Of a stretch of 64,000 nucleotides of DNA, positions 12,271-21,371 are shown piece after piece. Every line of letters begins with the position of its first letter. Position 1 is the first letter of the stretch. The DNA lies in the NCBI RefSeq assembly GCF_042666615.1, contig NZ_JBHTDD010000025.1:1-64000 (forward strand). The letters run 5' to 3'. Both the position numbers and the translations under genes were made by a program. The notes beneath the pieces are model-generated. The model did no database searches. It was given only the letters and a program-made list of their open reading frames with translations, and had not been told where the DNA came from. This DNA comes from KBS50 sp042666615. Its GTDB lineage: Bacteria; Actinomycetota; Actinomycetes; Mycobacteriales; Micromonosporaceae.

Positions 12271-14109
12271 ATGACGCCGGTCACCGACCCCGCCGATCCC
12301 CGCGCCGCGGGTGTCGGGCCGCCGGACGCCGTCACCCAGGACGGCCGCTATCCGCGGCCGCGACTGGTCCGTCGGGGCTGGGCGGACCTGTGCGGTCTGT
12401 GGGATTTCGGGTACGGCGTCGACGACGACCGGGCGACGCCCGTCGGAGTGGACTTCGACAAGCGGATCGTCGTGCCGTTCCCGCCCGAGTCGCCGGTCTC
12501 GGGAATCGGGCAAACCGGGTTCGCGCCCGTCGTGTGGTACCGGCGACGGATCACCACCGACGATCTGGTCGCGGCCGGGCACGACGCGGCACGCCCGCGC
12601 CTGCTGCTGCACTTCGGCGCGGTGGACTGGCGGGCCGACGTGTGGCTGGACGGCCGGTACCTGGGCCACCACGAGGGCGGCCAGACGCCGTTCAGCTTCG
12701 ACATCACCGAGCGGGTCGAGGCCGCCACCGGCCCGCTCGACCTGGTGGTGCGGGCGGTCGACGACCCCGGCGACGTCGACCAGCCGCGGGGTAAGCAGGA
12801 CTGGCGGGAGCGGCCACACGGGATCTGGTACCACCGCAGCACCGGGATCTGGCAACCGGTGTGGCTGGAGGCCGTACCGCCGACGTACGCCACCGACGTG
12901 CTGCTGGTCCCTGACGTTCCCGGCGGCGCTCTCGACGTCACCGTCGAGCTGAACCGGCGGCCGGTGGGCGCCGGCCGGCTCGCGGTGCGGCTCGATCACG
13001 AGGGCGTTCCGCTCGGCCATGTCGAGGTGAGCGGTAGCGAGCGGGTGCTGCCCGTCCGGGTGCCGATCGCGCGGCTGCGTAACGGCGCCGACGAGGACCT
13101 GCTCTGGGCGCCGTGGAACCCTACGTTGATCGGCGTCACCGTCGAGGTGGCCGACGAAGCGGGCGTCGACACCGTGGCCAGCTACACCGGGCTGCGCAGC
13201 GTCGCCACCGAACGGCGCGTCTTTTTGATAAACGATCGGCCGATCTTCGTCCGCTCGGTGCTGGCGCAGGGCTACTGGCCGGAGTCGCACCTGGCGGCCC
13301 CCTCCCCGACGGCGCTGCGCCGCGAGGTCGAACTGATCAAGGAGCTGGGCTTCAACGCCGTCCGGGTGCATCAGAAGGTCGAGGATCCGCGCTTCCTCTA
13401 CTGGGCCGACCGGCTCGGCCTGCTGGTGTGGGCCGAGACCGCCAACGCGTACGCCTTCGGCGCCCGGTCGGTGGAACTGCTGACCGCGGAGTGGATGGAT
13501 ATCGTCCGGCGGGACCGGTCCCATCCGTGCGTGGTGACCTGGGTGCCCATCAACGAGAGCTGGGGGGTGCCGCGCGGCCCGGGGGTGGCGGCGCAGCGGC
13601 ACTACGCCCGCGCGCTGGCCAGCCTCACCCGGGCGCTGGACCCCACCCGGCCGGTGGTTTCCAACGACGGGTGGGAACACGTCGACTCCGACATCTGGAC
13701 GACGCACGACTACACACAGGACGGTGACCGGTTCCGGGACCGGTACGACGATCCGGATCGGATGCCGGAGCTGCTGGACCGGTTCGGTCCGAACGGTCAC
13801 CGGATGCGGCTCGACGACGCGCCCGACCGGGGGCAGCCGTTCATGGTGACCGAGTTCGGCGGGATCGGGTACGACACCGGCGCGGAACCGGGCGCCTGGG
13901 GCTACGTGACGGCGACCTCCGCCGAGGAGTTCCAGCGGCGACTCACCGACCTGGTTCCGGCGGCGGCGCGCGCCCGCGGGCTGGCCGGGTTCTGCTACAC
14001 CCAGCTCACCGACACCGGGCAGGAGACCAACGGGCTGTTGCGGGCCGACCGGACCCCGAAGCTGCCCGTGGAGGTGATCCGGGCACTGGTGCGTACCGAC
14101 CGGGGCTGA
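12271..14109 (+). CDS. glycoside hydrolase family 2 enzyme (beta-galactosidase/glucuronidase-like)
   Basis: This 612-residue GH2 enzyme has a jelly-roll sugar-binding domain (about 30-190), an immunoglobulin-like sandwich (about 195-300) and a TIM barrel (about 305-605). The acid/base is Glu429 in INESWG and the nucleophile is Glu528 in MVTEFGG. It is shorter than LacZ-type enzymes and lacks a signal peptide, so it likely acts in the cytoplasm on short oligosaccharides. GGAGG at 12258-12262 supports the ATG. It stands alone, so the substrate is unknown. Confidence 0.9.
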   Translation: MTPVTDPADPRAAGVGPPDAVTQDGRYPRPRLVRRGWADLCGLWDFGYGVDDDRATPVGVDFDKRIVVPFPPESPVSGIGQTGFAPVVWYRRRITTDDLVAAGHDAARPRLLLHFGAVDWRADVWLDGRYLGHHEGGQTPFSFDITERVEAATGPLDLVVRAVDDPGDVDQPRGKQDWRERPHGIWYHRSTGIWQPVWLEAVPPTYATDVLLVPDVPGGALDVTVELNRRPVGAGRLAVRLDHEGVPLGHVEVSGSERVLPVRVPIARLRNGADEDLLWAPWNPTLIGVTVEVADEAGVDTVASYTGLRSVATERRVFLINDRPIFVRSVLAQGYWPESHLAAPSPTALRREVELIKELGFNAVRVHQKVEDPRFLYWADRLGLLVWAETANAYAFGARSVELLTAEWMDIVRRDRSHPCVVTWVPINESWGVPRGPGVAAQRHYARALASLTRALDPTRPVVSNDGWEHVDSDIWTTHDYTQDGDRFRDRYDDPDRMPELLDRFGPNGHRMRLDDAPDRGQPFMVTEFGGIGYDTGAEPGAWGYVTATSAEEFQRRLTDLVPAAARARGLAGFCYTQLTDTGQETNGLLRADRTPKLPVEVIRALVRTDRG

Positions 14110-14208
14110 GCCCACCCTCGGGCCAGGCTCCGGAAACGGTACCGCGGGAAGGTCAGGCGGTGTGAATCCGGACGAACGCCGCGTCGGGGAGGTCGGGTTC
14201 CGGCGGCG

Positions 14209-14649
14209 CTACTGTTCCGAGGCCGACCGTTGGCTGAGCTCCACCGGGGTGCCGGCCTCCACGGTGCGGGAGACGGTGCAGATCCGGTCGTGGGACAGCC
14301 GCATGGTGCGCGGCACCGCCTCCCGGGCCGCGTCTCCGGCGGGGCCGTCCGGGAAGGCAACCGCGAACTCGACCCGGAGGTTGCGCATCCGGTTGCCGCC
14401 GGTCTCGTCCCGGATCTTGTCGCCGGTCACCCGGACCCGGAACTCGTCCGGTTCGGCGCGTCGGCTGGTGACCAGGTCGACATCCACCGCGGAGCAGCCG
14501 CCGAGGGCCGCCAGCAGCAGCTCCACCGGGGTGAAGTCGTCGTCCTTCCCCGTACCGATGGAGATGGTGCCGCCGCGTGCGTTGCGCACGACGTACCGGC
14601 CGGCGCTGCTGCGCTCGATGTCGACCGAGCGCAAGGATTCGTCTGCCAC
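14209..14649 (-). CDS. OsmC family protein
   Basis: This 146-residue OsmC/Ohr family protein has the expected two cysteines, one in LGGCSAVD (about residue 52) and one in RICTVSRT (about 126). In this family they form the peroxidatic and resolving pair that reduces organic hydroperoxides. The fold order (N-terminal strands, long helix, C-terminal helix) fits OsmC-like YhfA subgroups as well as true peroxidases, so the precise substrate is open. It lies downstream of the haloperoxidase-like gene on the same strand, 88 bases away. Confidence 0.88.
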   Translation of the reverse strand: MADESLRSVDIERSSAGRYVVRNARGGTISIGTGKDDDFTPVELLLAALGGCSAVDVDLVTSRRAEPDEFRVRVTGDKIRDETGGNRMRNLRVEFAVAFPDGPAGDAAREAVPRTMRLSHDRICTVSRTVEAGTPVELSQRSASEQ

Positions 14650-14737
14650 GTACCAGAACCTACCGGCCGGTTCGGTGGCCCGCCGTGGGACGGTCGGACC
14701 GCCGAACCGGCTTCGGTGCCTGCTCGTCGCGTCCCGC

Positions 14738-16021
14738 TCAGCCGGCGGTCGGGCGGAAGTAGCGGTCCTTCATGTAGGCCATCGTCTTCAGCCCGATGCG
14801 GGCGCCCTGCTCGTCGGCGCTGCGGGTATGGATGCCGCCCCAGATCCGCGCCTCGATCACCTCGGCCAGCGCCGCGGAGAAGCTGCCGAAGTGCCGCCGG
14901 GTGCCCGAGTCGCTGCTGTAGGCGCTGAACGGGATGGTGTCCCGACCGAAGAAGTAGGCAAGCGTCGACATGGTGGCGGCGGTGTGGCAGGTGTGCCCGG
15001 ACGTGTAATCCGGGTGCGGCGGCGTGACCAGCAGTGGTGTCCAGGTGGGGTCGGGGACCGTAGCGGAGTTGCCGTCGGTGTCGCCGAGTTGGATGGCGGT
15101 GATCGGCCGCCACCGGCCCCAGGCCGCCTTCTCGTTGTAGCAGGCGATGTCCGCGTCGGCCTCGGTCAGGTTGACCATGGCGAACATCCGGGCGGTCCGC
15201 AGGACGCTCAGTCGCTGGTTCGTCGCGAGCTGGCGCTTGATCTCCCATGCCGGGAGCCGGCGGTCGTGCCACCAGATCGCCGCCTCGGTCTGGTCGGCGG
15301 TACGGGTGGAACCCGTGACCCGGCCGAGCTTCTTGACCTCGTTGTAGTCCCGGGCGTACTGCGAGCTGGTCAGCGCCGGCGGCCCGGCGGTGCGGAACAT
15401 CGTGGCGCTGGGCACCAGGAACGGCTTCATGTGGCCGACCCAGGCCCCGTCATTGCCGAAGCCCGGCGGGGTGGGCCGCCATTGACCGGGTTGCGTCCCC
15501 ACGGGAAAGGTCTGGGGTCCGAAGGCCCCGTCATTCTGCCTGAAAGTGATCATGGCGCTGGCCGTCCGCGTGCCGATGTCGATGCCGCGGGTCTTCGCGG
15601 TGCCGTTCGGAATGGCGGCCAACGACTCGTCGTACCTCGTCTGGAGCGAGGCGTGCTGGGCGGGGAAGAGCGAATCCAGCACCCGGAAGGCGGCCGTGGC
15701 GACCGCGGCGTCGGTCGACTCGGAGCCGGTGGCCGGCGGTGCGACGAGGTACGGCTGGTACGGCGTGCCGGCGATGGCGTTCACCGCGTCGTAGATCGCG
15801 CCATGCACCATCGAGGCGCCCCGGGACTGGATCTGCGGCGCGTGGCCGGCGACGTCGAAGATCGCGGTCTCGGCGATCCGGTCCCAGGTGAGGATCGGAT
15901 TGGTGTACGCCTCGGTCGCCGCGACGGACGGTGGCCCGTAGGCGAGCGACGACCCGGTCACCAGGATCGCGGTGACGATCGGGGCAACCGCCCGGCGCGC
16001 CATTCGACCTTTGATTGTCAC
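14738..16021 (-). CDS. secreted vanadium-dependent haloperoxidase-like / PAP2-fold protein
   Basis: The 427-residue product has an N-terminal signal peptide (hydrophobic stretch about 13-30). The C-terminal half carries all three parts of the vanadate/phosphate site: a Lys-x6-Arg-Pro element (KAAWGRWRP, near 300), SGH in PDYTSGHTCH (near 347), and RIWGGIHTRSADEQ (near 398) with the Arg and His. Family knowledge: such proteins either oxidise halides with peroxide or act as phosphatases, and sequence alone does not decide. The GTG at 16021 is chosen because AGGGGA lies six bases upstream; an ATG six codons later is possible. Confidence 0.85.
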   Translation of the reverse strand: MTIKGRMARRAVAPIVTAILVTGSSLAYGPPSVAATEAYTNPILTWDRIAETAIFDVAGHAPQIQSRGASMVHGAIYDAVNAIAGTPYQPYLVAPPATGSESTDAAVATAAFRVLDSLFPAQHASLQTRYDESLAAIPNGTAKTRGIDIGTRTASAMITFRQNDGAFGPQTFPVGTQPGQWRPTPPGFGNDGAWVGHMKPFLVPSATMFRTAGPPALTSSQYARDYNEVKKLGRVTGSTRTADQTEAAIWWHDRRLPAWEIKRQLATNQRLSVLRTARMFAMVNLTEADADIACYNEKAAWGRWRPITAIQLGDTDGNSATVPDPTWTPLLVTPPHPDYTSGHTCHTAATMSTLAYFFGRDTIPFSAYSSDSGTRRHFGSFSAALAEVIEARIWGGIHTRSADEQGARIGLKTMAYMKDRYFRPTAG

Positions 16022-16342
16022 AGTGTGTCCCCTCACTCCCCCCGCACACAGATCACCCTTGACCTGAACAGGGAGACGTCGATATTGAACCCAGTGACTA
16101 TAGACATTGTTAAAGGAGATGGTCGATGGGCCAAAGGGACAGGGTGGAGGGACAGATGCCATCGACGACATTCATGAAATATTCAATTCCGACGGCTCCA
16201 CGGAATGGGAATTGCGTATCGCCCGGGGGAAGTCGCCGAGCAATCCCCTCAGCACCCTCCGTAATCGGGTGGTTCGATAGCGTCAACCCTCCCACCGTTC
16301 CCAGGCCGGCCGGCCATTGCCCGCCCGGTAGGCTGCCGCCTC
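16022..16342. other. AT-richer intergenic region between divergent genes
   Basis: These 321 bases separate the haloperoxidase-like gene (minus) from the Clp-N gene (plus). They are clearly less GC-rich than the surroundings. They contain a TATAGT-like element for the minus strand near 16099-16104 and a 6-bp inverted repeat ATTCCG/CGGAAT near 16185-16206. I see no credible gene. Structured RNA is possible but I cannot assign a class. Confidence 0.4.
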
Positions 16343-16951
16343 ATGCCGAGCTGGTTCGACTTCGTCACGGTCGAGGCGAGGACCGTGTTACTGGCCGCCG
16401 GGGTGACCGCGCGCCACGACGGTCGTACCGAGATCTCCGCCGATGACGTCGCCCTGGCCCTGCTCGGCGAGCGGGACGGTGCCGCGACGACCGTCTGGCA
16501 CCGGCTGGGGGTCGACCGTGACCGGCTCGTCGAACGGCTGCGGCCCAGGGGGACCTACCGGCCCGGCGCGCCGGTGGTACGGCTCGACGCCACCGCTCGG
16601 GCACTGTGGGAGCGGGCCCGCCGCACAGCTCTGCTCACCGGCGCCGACCGGGTCGGCACGCGGCACCTGCTGCTGGCGCTCGTCGACGACGGCCCAGCCG
16701 CGGTGGTCGTGGCCTTTACCGAGGCCGGCGTGACCCGCGTCGCCGCACGGGCCGTACTCGATCGGGTGCCGGAGATCGAGAGGCTGCCGGCGCGCCTCGG
16801 ACCGGTGCGCCGGTGGCGGTGGCGGTGGGCACGGTGGCGACTGCGGTGGGACCGGCTACGCCGGGCGGTCCGTCGCCGCCCCGCGCTGGTCGTGGCTCTG
16901 TTGGCCCTGGTCGCGGCGGTGACGGTGGCGACGCTGCGCTACGCGTCCTGA
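16343..16951 (+). CDS. Clp N-terminal-repeat domain protein with C-terminal membrane anchor
   Basis: This 202-residue protein has two copies of the Clp N-terminal repeat (about 5-60, with TEISADDVALALLGE, and 78-125, with VGTRHLLLALVDDG). That is the substrate/adaptor-binding module of ClpA/B/C unfoldases, but no ATPase follows. A strongly basic Arg/Trp-rich segment (about 150-180) leads into one transmembrane helix (about 182-198). It may be a membrane-tethered adaptor or sink for Clp substrates; this is inference. Confidence 0.75.
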   Translation: MPSWFDFVTVEARTVLLAAGVTARHDGRTEISADDVALALLGERDGAATTVWHRLGVDRDRLVERLRPRGTYRPGAPVVRLDATARALWERARRTALLTGADRVGTRHLLLALVDDGPAAVVVAFTEAGVTRVAARAVLDRVPEIERLPARLGPVRRWRWRWARWRLRWDRLRRAVRRRPALVVALLALVAAVTVATLRYAS

Positions 16952-17185
16952 CCGCGGTCCAGGCCGATTCCGAAATCGGCAACGGCACCGGCCGTCCGGT
17001 CTCGATGTCGCGCACCTGATCGGCCGTTATGCCGCAGGCCACGGTCGCCGCGTGGTACCGTTGCTCGCTTTGCCTCGGGGCCCCTCACCAGGGCCCGACC
17101 AGGCGGACTGTTCACGCGCCAATCTCACCTGCCGCTGTGAGGCGATCAGGTGCGTGCCACCAGGGCCAGCTCCGGAGGACCTATC

Positions 17186-18013
17186 GTGCTGGGAGATCCG
17201 ACACCGGTCGGTCCGCCGACGCGGAGCACATTGGCCGACGACTTCCGGCGGCTCGGCGTCCGTCCGGGCGACACGGTTCTGTTGCACTCCTCGTTGCGGG
17301 CGGTCGGCTGGGTCGTCGGAGGTGCCACGGCACTGGTGCACGCCCTGCTCGACGTGCTGGGTCCGACCGGGACGGTGGTGGCGCCCGCCCAGACGCCGCT
17401 CAACCGCGATCCCTCCCGGCTCGCCGACCCGCCGCTGCCGGAGCAGTGGTGGCCGGTCTTCCGGGAGCACCTGCCGGCGTTCGATCCCGCAATCACGCCG
17501 AGCGAGACGGTCGGCGTGGTGGCCGAGCGCATCCGCACCTGGCCGGGAGCGTCGCGCAGCGCCCACCCGCAGACCTCGTTCGCCGGCATCGGGCCGGCCG
17601 CCGCCGAGATCCTCGCCGACCACGCGCTCGACAGCCCGTTGGGCGAGCGGTCCCCGCTGGCCAGACTTGTCGAACGGGACGCCACGGTACTGCTCGTGGG
17701 CGTGGGCTTCGAGGCGTGTACGACGTTCCACCTTGCCGAATACCGGCTGCCCGACCCACCCGTCCGGACCAACTCGTGTGCGGTGCTGGTTGGTGGCGAG
17801 CGGAACTGGGTGACCTACACCTCGGTGGCGCTGGACGCCACGGACTTCGGCGAACTCGGCCGTGAATTCCGGGAACGGACCGACGTGGTGACCGACGGAC
17901 TGGTCGGGGCTGCGGCGAGCCTCGCGTTGCCGGCGCGCCGGGCGGCCGACTTCGCCGTCCAGTGGATGGCACGACACCGGCCCTCCCGGCTCGCCGACAT
18001 GTCGTCAGTGTGA
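17186..18013 (+). CDS. AAC(3)-family N-acetyltransferase beside the Fxs peptide genes
   Basis: The 275-residue protein matches the aminoglycoside 3-N-acetyltransferase (antibiotic_NAT) fold. It has HSSLRAVGWV near the N-terminus, SAHPQTSFAGIG in the middle and LLVGVGFEACTTFH for the catalytic His region. Members use acetyl-CoA, and many chromosomal ones do not act on aminoglycosides. GGAGG at 17174-17178 supports the GTG at 17186. Only 97 bases separate it from the RiPP precursor gene on the same strand, so it may tailor or protect against the peptide product, or simply be a resistance-like neighbour. Confidence 0.85.
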   Translation: MLGDPTPVGPPTRSTLADDFRRLGVRPGDTVLLHSSLRAVGWVVGGATALVHALLDVLGPTGTVVAPAQTPLNRDPSRLADPPLPEQWWPVFREHLPAFDPAITPSETVGVVAERIRTWPGASRSAHPQTSFAGIGPAAAEILADHALDSPLGERSPLARLVERDATVLLVGVGFEACTTFHLAEYRLPDPPVRTNSCAVLVGGERNWVTYTSVALDATDFGELGREFRERTDVVTDGLVGAAASLALPARRAADFAVQWMARHRPSRLADMSSV

Positions 18014-18110
18014 GACTTCCGATCGGGCCCATCACGGACCCGCGGACCTGAGACAGTACGGTCGTCAGCGGTTGACGCATCCGGTTTTACTCGATGAGGT
18101 GGGACCAGTA

Positions 18111-18284
18111 GTGGATTCGATCGAGCACGACATCGCGTCGGACGTGCTTGAGGTGGGCGACATCCCGTTGGGTGATCTGTTGGCGCTCGATGACACGGTG
18201 TTCGCCTCCTCGGTACGGCGGATGCTGGACAGCGTTGCGCTGCCCGACCAGGAGTCCGTCTCACCGTTCACCTCCGTCATCTGA
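18111..18284 (+). CDS. fxsA: FxSxx-COOH RiPP precursor peptide FxsA
   Basis: The 57-residue peptide ends in Phe-Thr-Ser-Val-Ile, which fits the F-x-S-x-x-COOH C-terminus that names this family. The leader has the typical LADLLALDD-like stretch (here LGDLLALDDTVFASSVRRML, about 22-41). Family knowledge: the partner radical SAM enzyme installs a three-residue cyclophane at F-x-S. The GTG at 18111 is preferred because GAGG lies about 11 bases upstream and the family start is near; TTG at 18072 would add 13 residues. fxsB starts 10 bases after the stop, so the two are probably translationally coupled. Confidence 0.9.
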   Translation: MDSIEHDIASDVLEVGDIPLGDLLALDDTVFASSVRRMLDSVALPDQESVSPFTSVI

Positions 18285-18294
18285 TCGGACCCCG

Positions 18295-19533
18295 GTGGAA
18301 GGCTCCCGCACCGGTCGGCCGGCGGCGGCGCTCCGGCAGATCCTGCTGAAGGTGCATGGCAGGTGCAACCTGGCCTGTGACTACTGCTACGTGTACGAGC
18401 ACGCGGACCAGGGCTGGCGCCGCCGGACCGGAGTCATGTCCCGGGCAGTGGTGGATCGCGCCGCCGATCGCATCGCCGCGCACGTCGAGGAGCGCGACAT
18501 CAGCGGCGTACGGATCGTTCTGCACGGAGGCGAACCGCTCCTGGCCGGTGCCTCGTTCATCGATTACGGGGCGGACCGCATCCGGCGGTCCGTGCGGGCG
18601 TCCACCAGGGTGGCGATAGGGGTGCAGACCAACGGCACGCTGCTCGACGAGACGTTCCTCGACGTGTTCCACCAGCACGACATCACCGTCGGGGTGAGCG
18701 TCGACGGCGACCCCGCCGCGAACGACCGGCACCGGCGGTACACCGACGGCCGGAGCAGCTACCGGCGGGTGGCCCGCGGCATCGCACTGCTCAACCAGCA
18801 ACGACACCGGTCCCGGTTCGCCGGCCTGCTGTGCACCATCGACCTCGCCAATGACCCCGTCGCCACCTATGAGAGTCTCCTCGCCTTTGCCCCACCGAGG
18901 CTGGACCTGCTGTTGCCGCACGGCAACTGGCAGGCGCCACCCCCCGGGCGGCTGCCCGGCTCCCCCGCGACGCCGTACGCCGACTGGTTGATCGCCGTGT
19001 TCGACCGCTGGTACGACGCGCCCCGGCGGGAGACCGACATCCGGCTGTTCAGTTCGGCGATCAGCCTGCTGCTGGGTGGACCGGGAGGCAGCGAGGTCAT
19101 CGGGCCTGACCCGACGGACCTGGTCGTGGTGGAGACGGACGGCACCATCGAGCAGCACGACGCCCTCAAGACGACCGTCGACGGTGGTGCCGCCACCGGC
19201 CTCTCGGTGTTCGACAATTCGTTCGACGACGTCCTGGCGCATCCCGGGTGGCGGACGGGACGGGGCGGCACGGGACTGGGCTCGACCTGCCGGGCGTGTC
19301 CCATCGTCCGGGTCTGCGGCGGCGGTTTGCGCGCTCACCGGTTCGATCCACGACACGGCTTCGACCGGCCGTCCGTGTACTGCCCGGACCTGCTCACCCT
19401 GATCACGCACATCCGGCGCCGACTGGCCGGTGACCTGGACGCTCTCCGGTCAGCCGGCACCGGAGCCACGGCCGGCGTCAGGGCTGGGGCCGGCACCGGG
19501 ACCGATCCGGTGGACGGATGCGCGAGCACCTGA
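18295..19533 (+). CDS. fxsB: radical SAM/SPASM peptide maturase FxsB
   Basis: This 412-residue radical SAM enzyme has Cys24-x3-Cys28-x2-Cys31 (CNLACDYCY) for the SAM-binding 4Fe-4S cluster, and GGEPLL as the SAM-contact motif. A C-terminal SPASM-type cysteine set (TCRACPIVRVCGG, then VYCPDL) binds auxiliary cluster(s). It is expected to cross-link the Phe side chain to the Ser beta-carbon of FxsA. The GTG start follows the fxsA stop closely. The last roughly 25 residues are Gly/Ala/Thr-rich and overlap the next gene by 16 bases. In many relatives the HExxH domain is fused to FxsB; here the two are separate polypeptides. Confidence 0.93.
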   Translation: MEGSRTGRPAAALRQILLKVHGRCNLACDYCYVYEHADQGWRRRTGVMSRAVVDRAADRIAAHVEERDISGVRIVLHGGEPLLAGASFIDYGADRIRRSVRASTRVAIGVQTNGTLLDETFLDVFHQHDITVGVSVDGDPAANDRHRRYTDGRSSYRRVARGIALLNQQRHRSRFAGLLCTIDLANDPVATYESLLAFAPPRLDLLLPHGNWQAPPPGRLPGSPATPYADWLIAVFDRWYDAPRRETDIRLFSSAISLLLGGPGGSEVIGPDPTDLVVVETDGTIEQHDALKTTVDGGAATGLSVFDNSFDDVLAHPGWRTGRGGTGLGSTCRACPIVRVCGGGLRAHRFDPRHGFDRPSVYCPDLLTLITHIRRRLAGDLDALRSAGTGATAGVRAGAGTGTDPVDGCAST

Positions 19534-21371
19534 TCACCGCGGCACAACTGCGGGGTCTCGCGGCCGGATACGGCGACGAGGCGGCCCTGCGTCTGCTCGT
19601 CGACGGACAGCGCTCCAGCCGGCTGCTGTTGCTGCGCACGCTGGTCGCCCAGGCACAACGGCGGCAGTTCGCCGAGCCGGCGGGCATCCCGGCGGCGGTG
19701 GCGCTGCTGGACCGGGCCCGGCGGCACGATCCGTACGCGGCCGACGAGGTGCTGAGCCACCCGTTCCTCGCGGCCTGGGCGGCCGGATGCCTGCGCCGGC
19801 TGCACCTCCCCGAGGTGGATGCGGACACGCTGGCCACCGATCTGGGACAGTTGCGCGGCTACGCCGCGGCGGCCGCCATCCGGGCGGGACTCGACTGTGA
19901 GATGACGGTCCCGATCCGGGCGGGCACGGTGGCGCTGCCCACCATCGGTACGGCGCACGGGCTCGGTGCCGGCCAGGCCGTCGTCCACCACCGACGCGGG
20001 ACGGTGCGGATCACCGGGCCGGCCGGCACGGTGACGGTTGACGACGCGGGCGACGCGGGCGACGCGGGCGACGCGGGCGACGCGGGCGACGCGGGCGACG
20101 CGGGCGACCGCAGGGTGCCGTCGGTGGGCGGTGCCGGCTGGGCGGCGGCCCGACGGTTCCGCACGTCGGGAGCCGCCGTGCCGTTGACGGTAACCCTCGA
20201 CGATGTGGACCCGGACCGCGCCCTTTACCACCAGCCGCCGGCGGCACGGCTGGACGACGCCTCCGTGGCCGGGTGGCGGGGGCGGCTCGACCACGCCTGG
20301 AGGATGATCGTCAGGGATCATCCCGCCCACGCGGACGCCCTCCGGGTCACCCTGCGCTCGATTGTTCCGCTGGTCGCGACACCGACCCGCAGGACGGTGA
20401 GCGCGACGTCGCGACTGGCGTTCGGTGCCATCGCGCTCGCCGACCCAGGCGACCCGGACGCCGTGGCGCTGCTGCTCATCCACGAGTCGCAGCACATGAA
20501 GCTCGGCGGCCTGCTCGACCTGCTGCCCCTGTACGAGCCGGGTGGCCCGCCGCGGCACCGGGCGCCGTGGCGGGCGGACCCCCGCCCCGTCGGCGCGCTG
20601 CTCCAGGGCGCCTACGCCCACCTGGGCGTGGCCGACTACTGGCGGCAACGTTGCCGCGGCGGCGCCGGTCCGGTGGCGGAAGTCGAGTTCGCGTACTGGT
20701 TGGCGCAGACCACCGAGGCCGCCGGCACGCTACTCGACTCGGGTGAGCTGACTGCGGCGGGCATCCGGTTCGTCACCGGCATGACCGAGACGCTGGACCG
20801 CTGGCGGGACGTTCCGGTCCGGCCCGCGGTCCGAGCCGCGGTGGCCGACATGACGGAGGCGTCCGCGGTGGCCTGGCGCCTGACCAACGTCAGACCGCCC
20901 AGCGACCAGGTGGATCGCCTCGTGACCGCGTGGCGGACCGGATCCCGATGGTCGATCTCCACCGAACTGCGCGCGGCCGCACCGGGTCCGGCCCCGCTTC
21001 CGGTGCTCGCCCGCGTCGCCCGGCAGCGGATCACCGGGGAGCCGCTCACCGATCGGGAACGGCCCGGAGTGCGCCCCTACCTGGCCGGCGACTGGGACGC
21101 GGCGGTCGACAGCTACCGCCGCGCGGTGGCGGCGGATCCGGCCGATGTCGACGGGTGGGTGGGGCTGGCGCTGGCCACCCGACGGGCGGCGCCGCGCGAC
21201 GCCCTCGCCCTCGCGTTGGACCGCCGACCCGAGGTGGTGCGGGCGTTGTACCAGCGGATCGGGTCCGCCGACCTCGACGAGACGGCACGCTGGTTGCTCG
21301 CCGGGTCGACCGCCGACCCAGGTCACGGCGTTGATCAAGAGATCCGCGTCATCGGAAGCGCTTCCACATGA
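19518..21371 (+). CDS. HExxH-type peptide beta-hydroxylase domain protein of the Fxs system
   Basis: The 617-residue protein carries His322-Glu-Ser-Gln-His326 in LLIHESQHMKLGG, the HExxH motif of the iron/alpha-ketoglutarate-dependent peptide beta-hydroxylases linked to FxsB-type enzymes. It would add a hydroxyl to the FxsA core; the exact residue is unknown. The C-terminal part (about 500-600) looks TPR-like (AYLAGDWDAAVDSYRRAVA). Residues 176-196 are seven tandem Asp-Ala-Gly triplets from a 9-bp repeat. The last 15 or so codons lie inside a 25-bp palindrome, so the original C-terminus may have been replaced. The start overlaps fxsB. Confidence 0.85.
   Translation: MREHLITAAQLRGLAAGYGDEAALRLLVDGQRSSRLLLLRTLVAQAQRRQFAEPAGIPAAVALLDRARRHDPYAADEVLSHPFLAAWAAGCLRRLHLPEVDADTLATDLGQLRGYAAAAAIRAGLDCEMTVPIRAGTVALPTIGTAHGLGAGQAVVHHRRGTVRITGPAGTVTVDDAGDAGDAGDAGDAGDAGDAGDRRVPSVGGAGWAAARRFRTSGAAVPLTVTLDDVDPDRALYHQPPAARLDDASVAGWRGRLDHAWRMIVRDHPAHADALRVTLRSIVPLVATPTRRTVSATSRLAFGAIALADPGDPDAVALLLIHESQHMKLGGLLDLLPLYEPGGPPRHRAPWRADPRPVGALLQGAYAHLGVADYWRQRCRGGAGPVAEVEFAYWLAQTTEAAGTLLDSGELTAAGIRFVTGMTETLDRWRDVPVRPAVRAAVADMTEASAVAWRLTNVRPPSDQVDRLVTAWRTGSRWSISTELRAAAPGPAPLPVLARVARQRITGEPLTDRERPGVRPYLAGDWDAAVDSYRRAVAADPADVDGWVGLALATRRAAPRDALALALDRRPEVVRALYQRIGSADLDETARWLLAGSTADPGHGVDQEIRVIGSAST
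20043..20105 (+). repeat. seven tandem copies of a 9-bp unit inside the HExxH gene
   Basis: GACGCGGGC is repeated seven times without a change, encoding (Asp-Ala-Gly)7. The unit is three codons, so copy-number change keeps the frame. It sits between two predicted folded parts and probably forms a variable acidic linker. Confidence 0.95.

Noticed and set aside
16130..16300. Possible riboswitch (c-di-AMP type considered) upstream of the haloperoxidase-like gene
   Set aside because: Some GC stems are present, but I could not match the conserved core of that or any other class.
16126..16446. 106-codon plus-strand frame with AGGAG in front
   Set aside because: It runs into the Clp-N gene in another frame, its composition is not protein-like, and no family is recognised.
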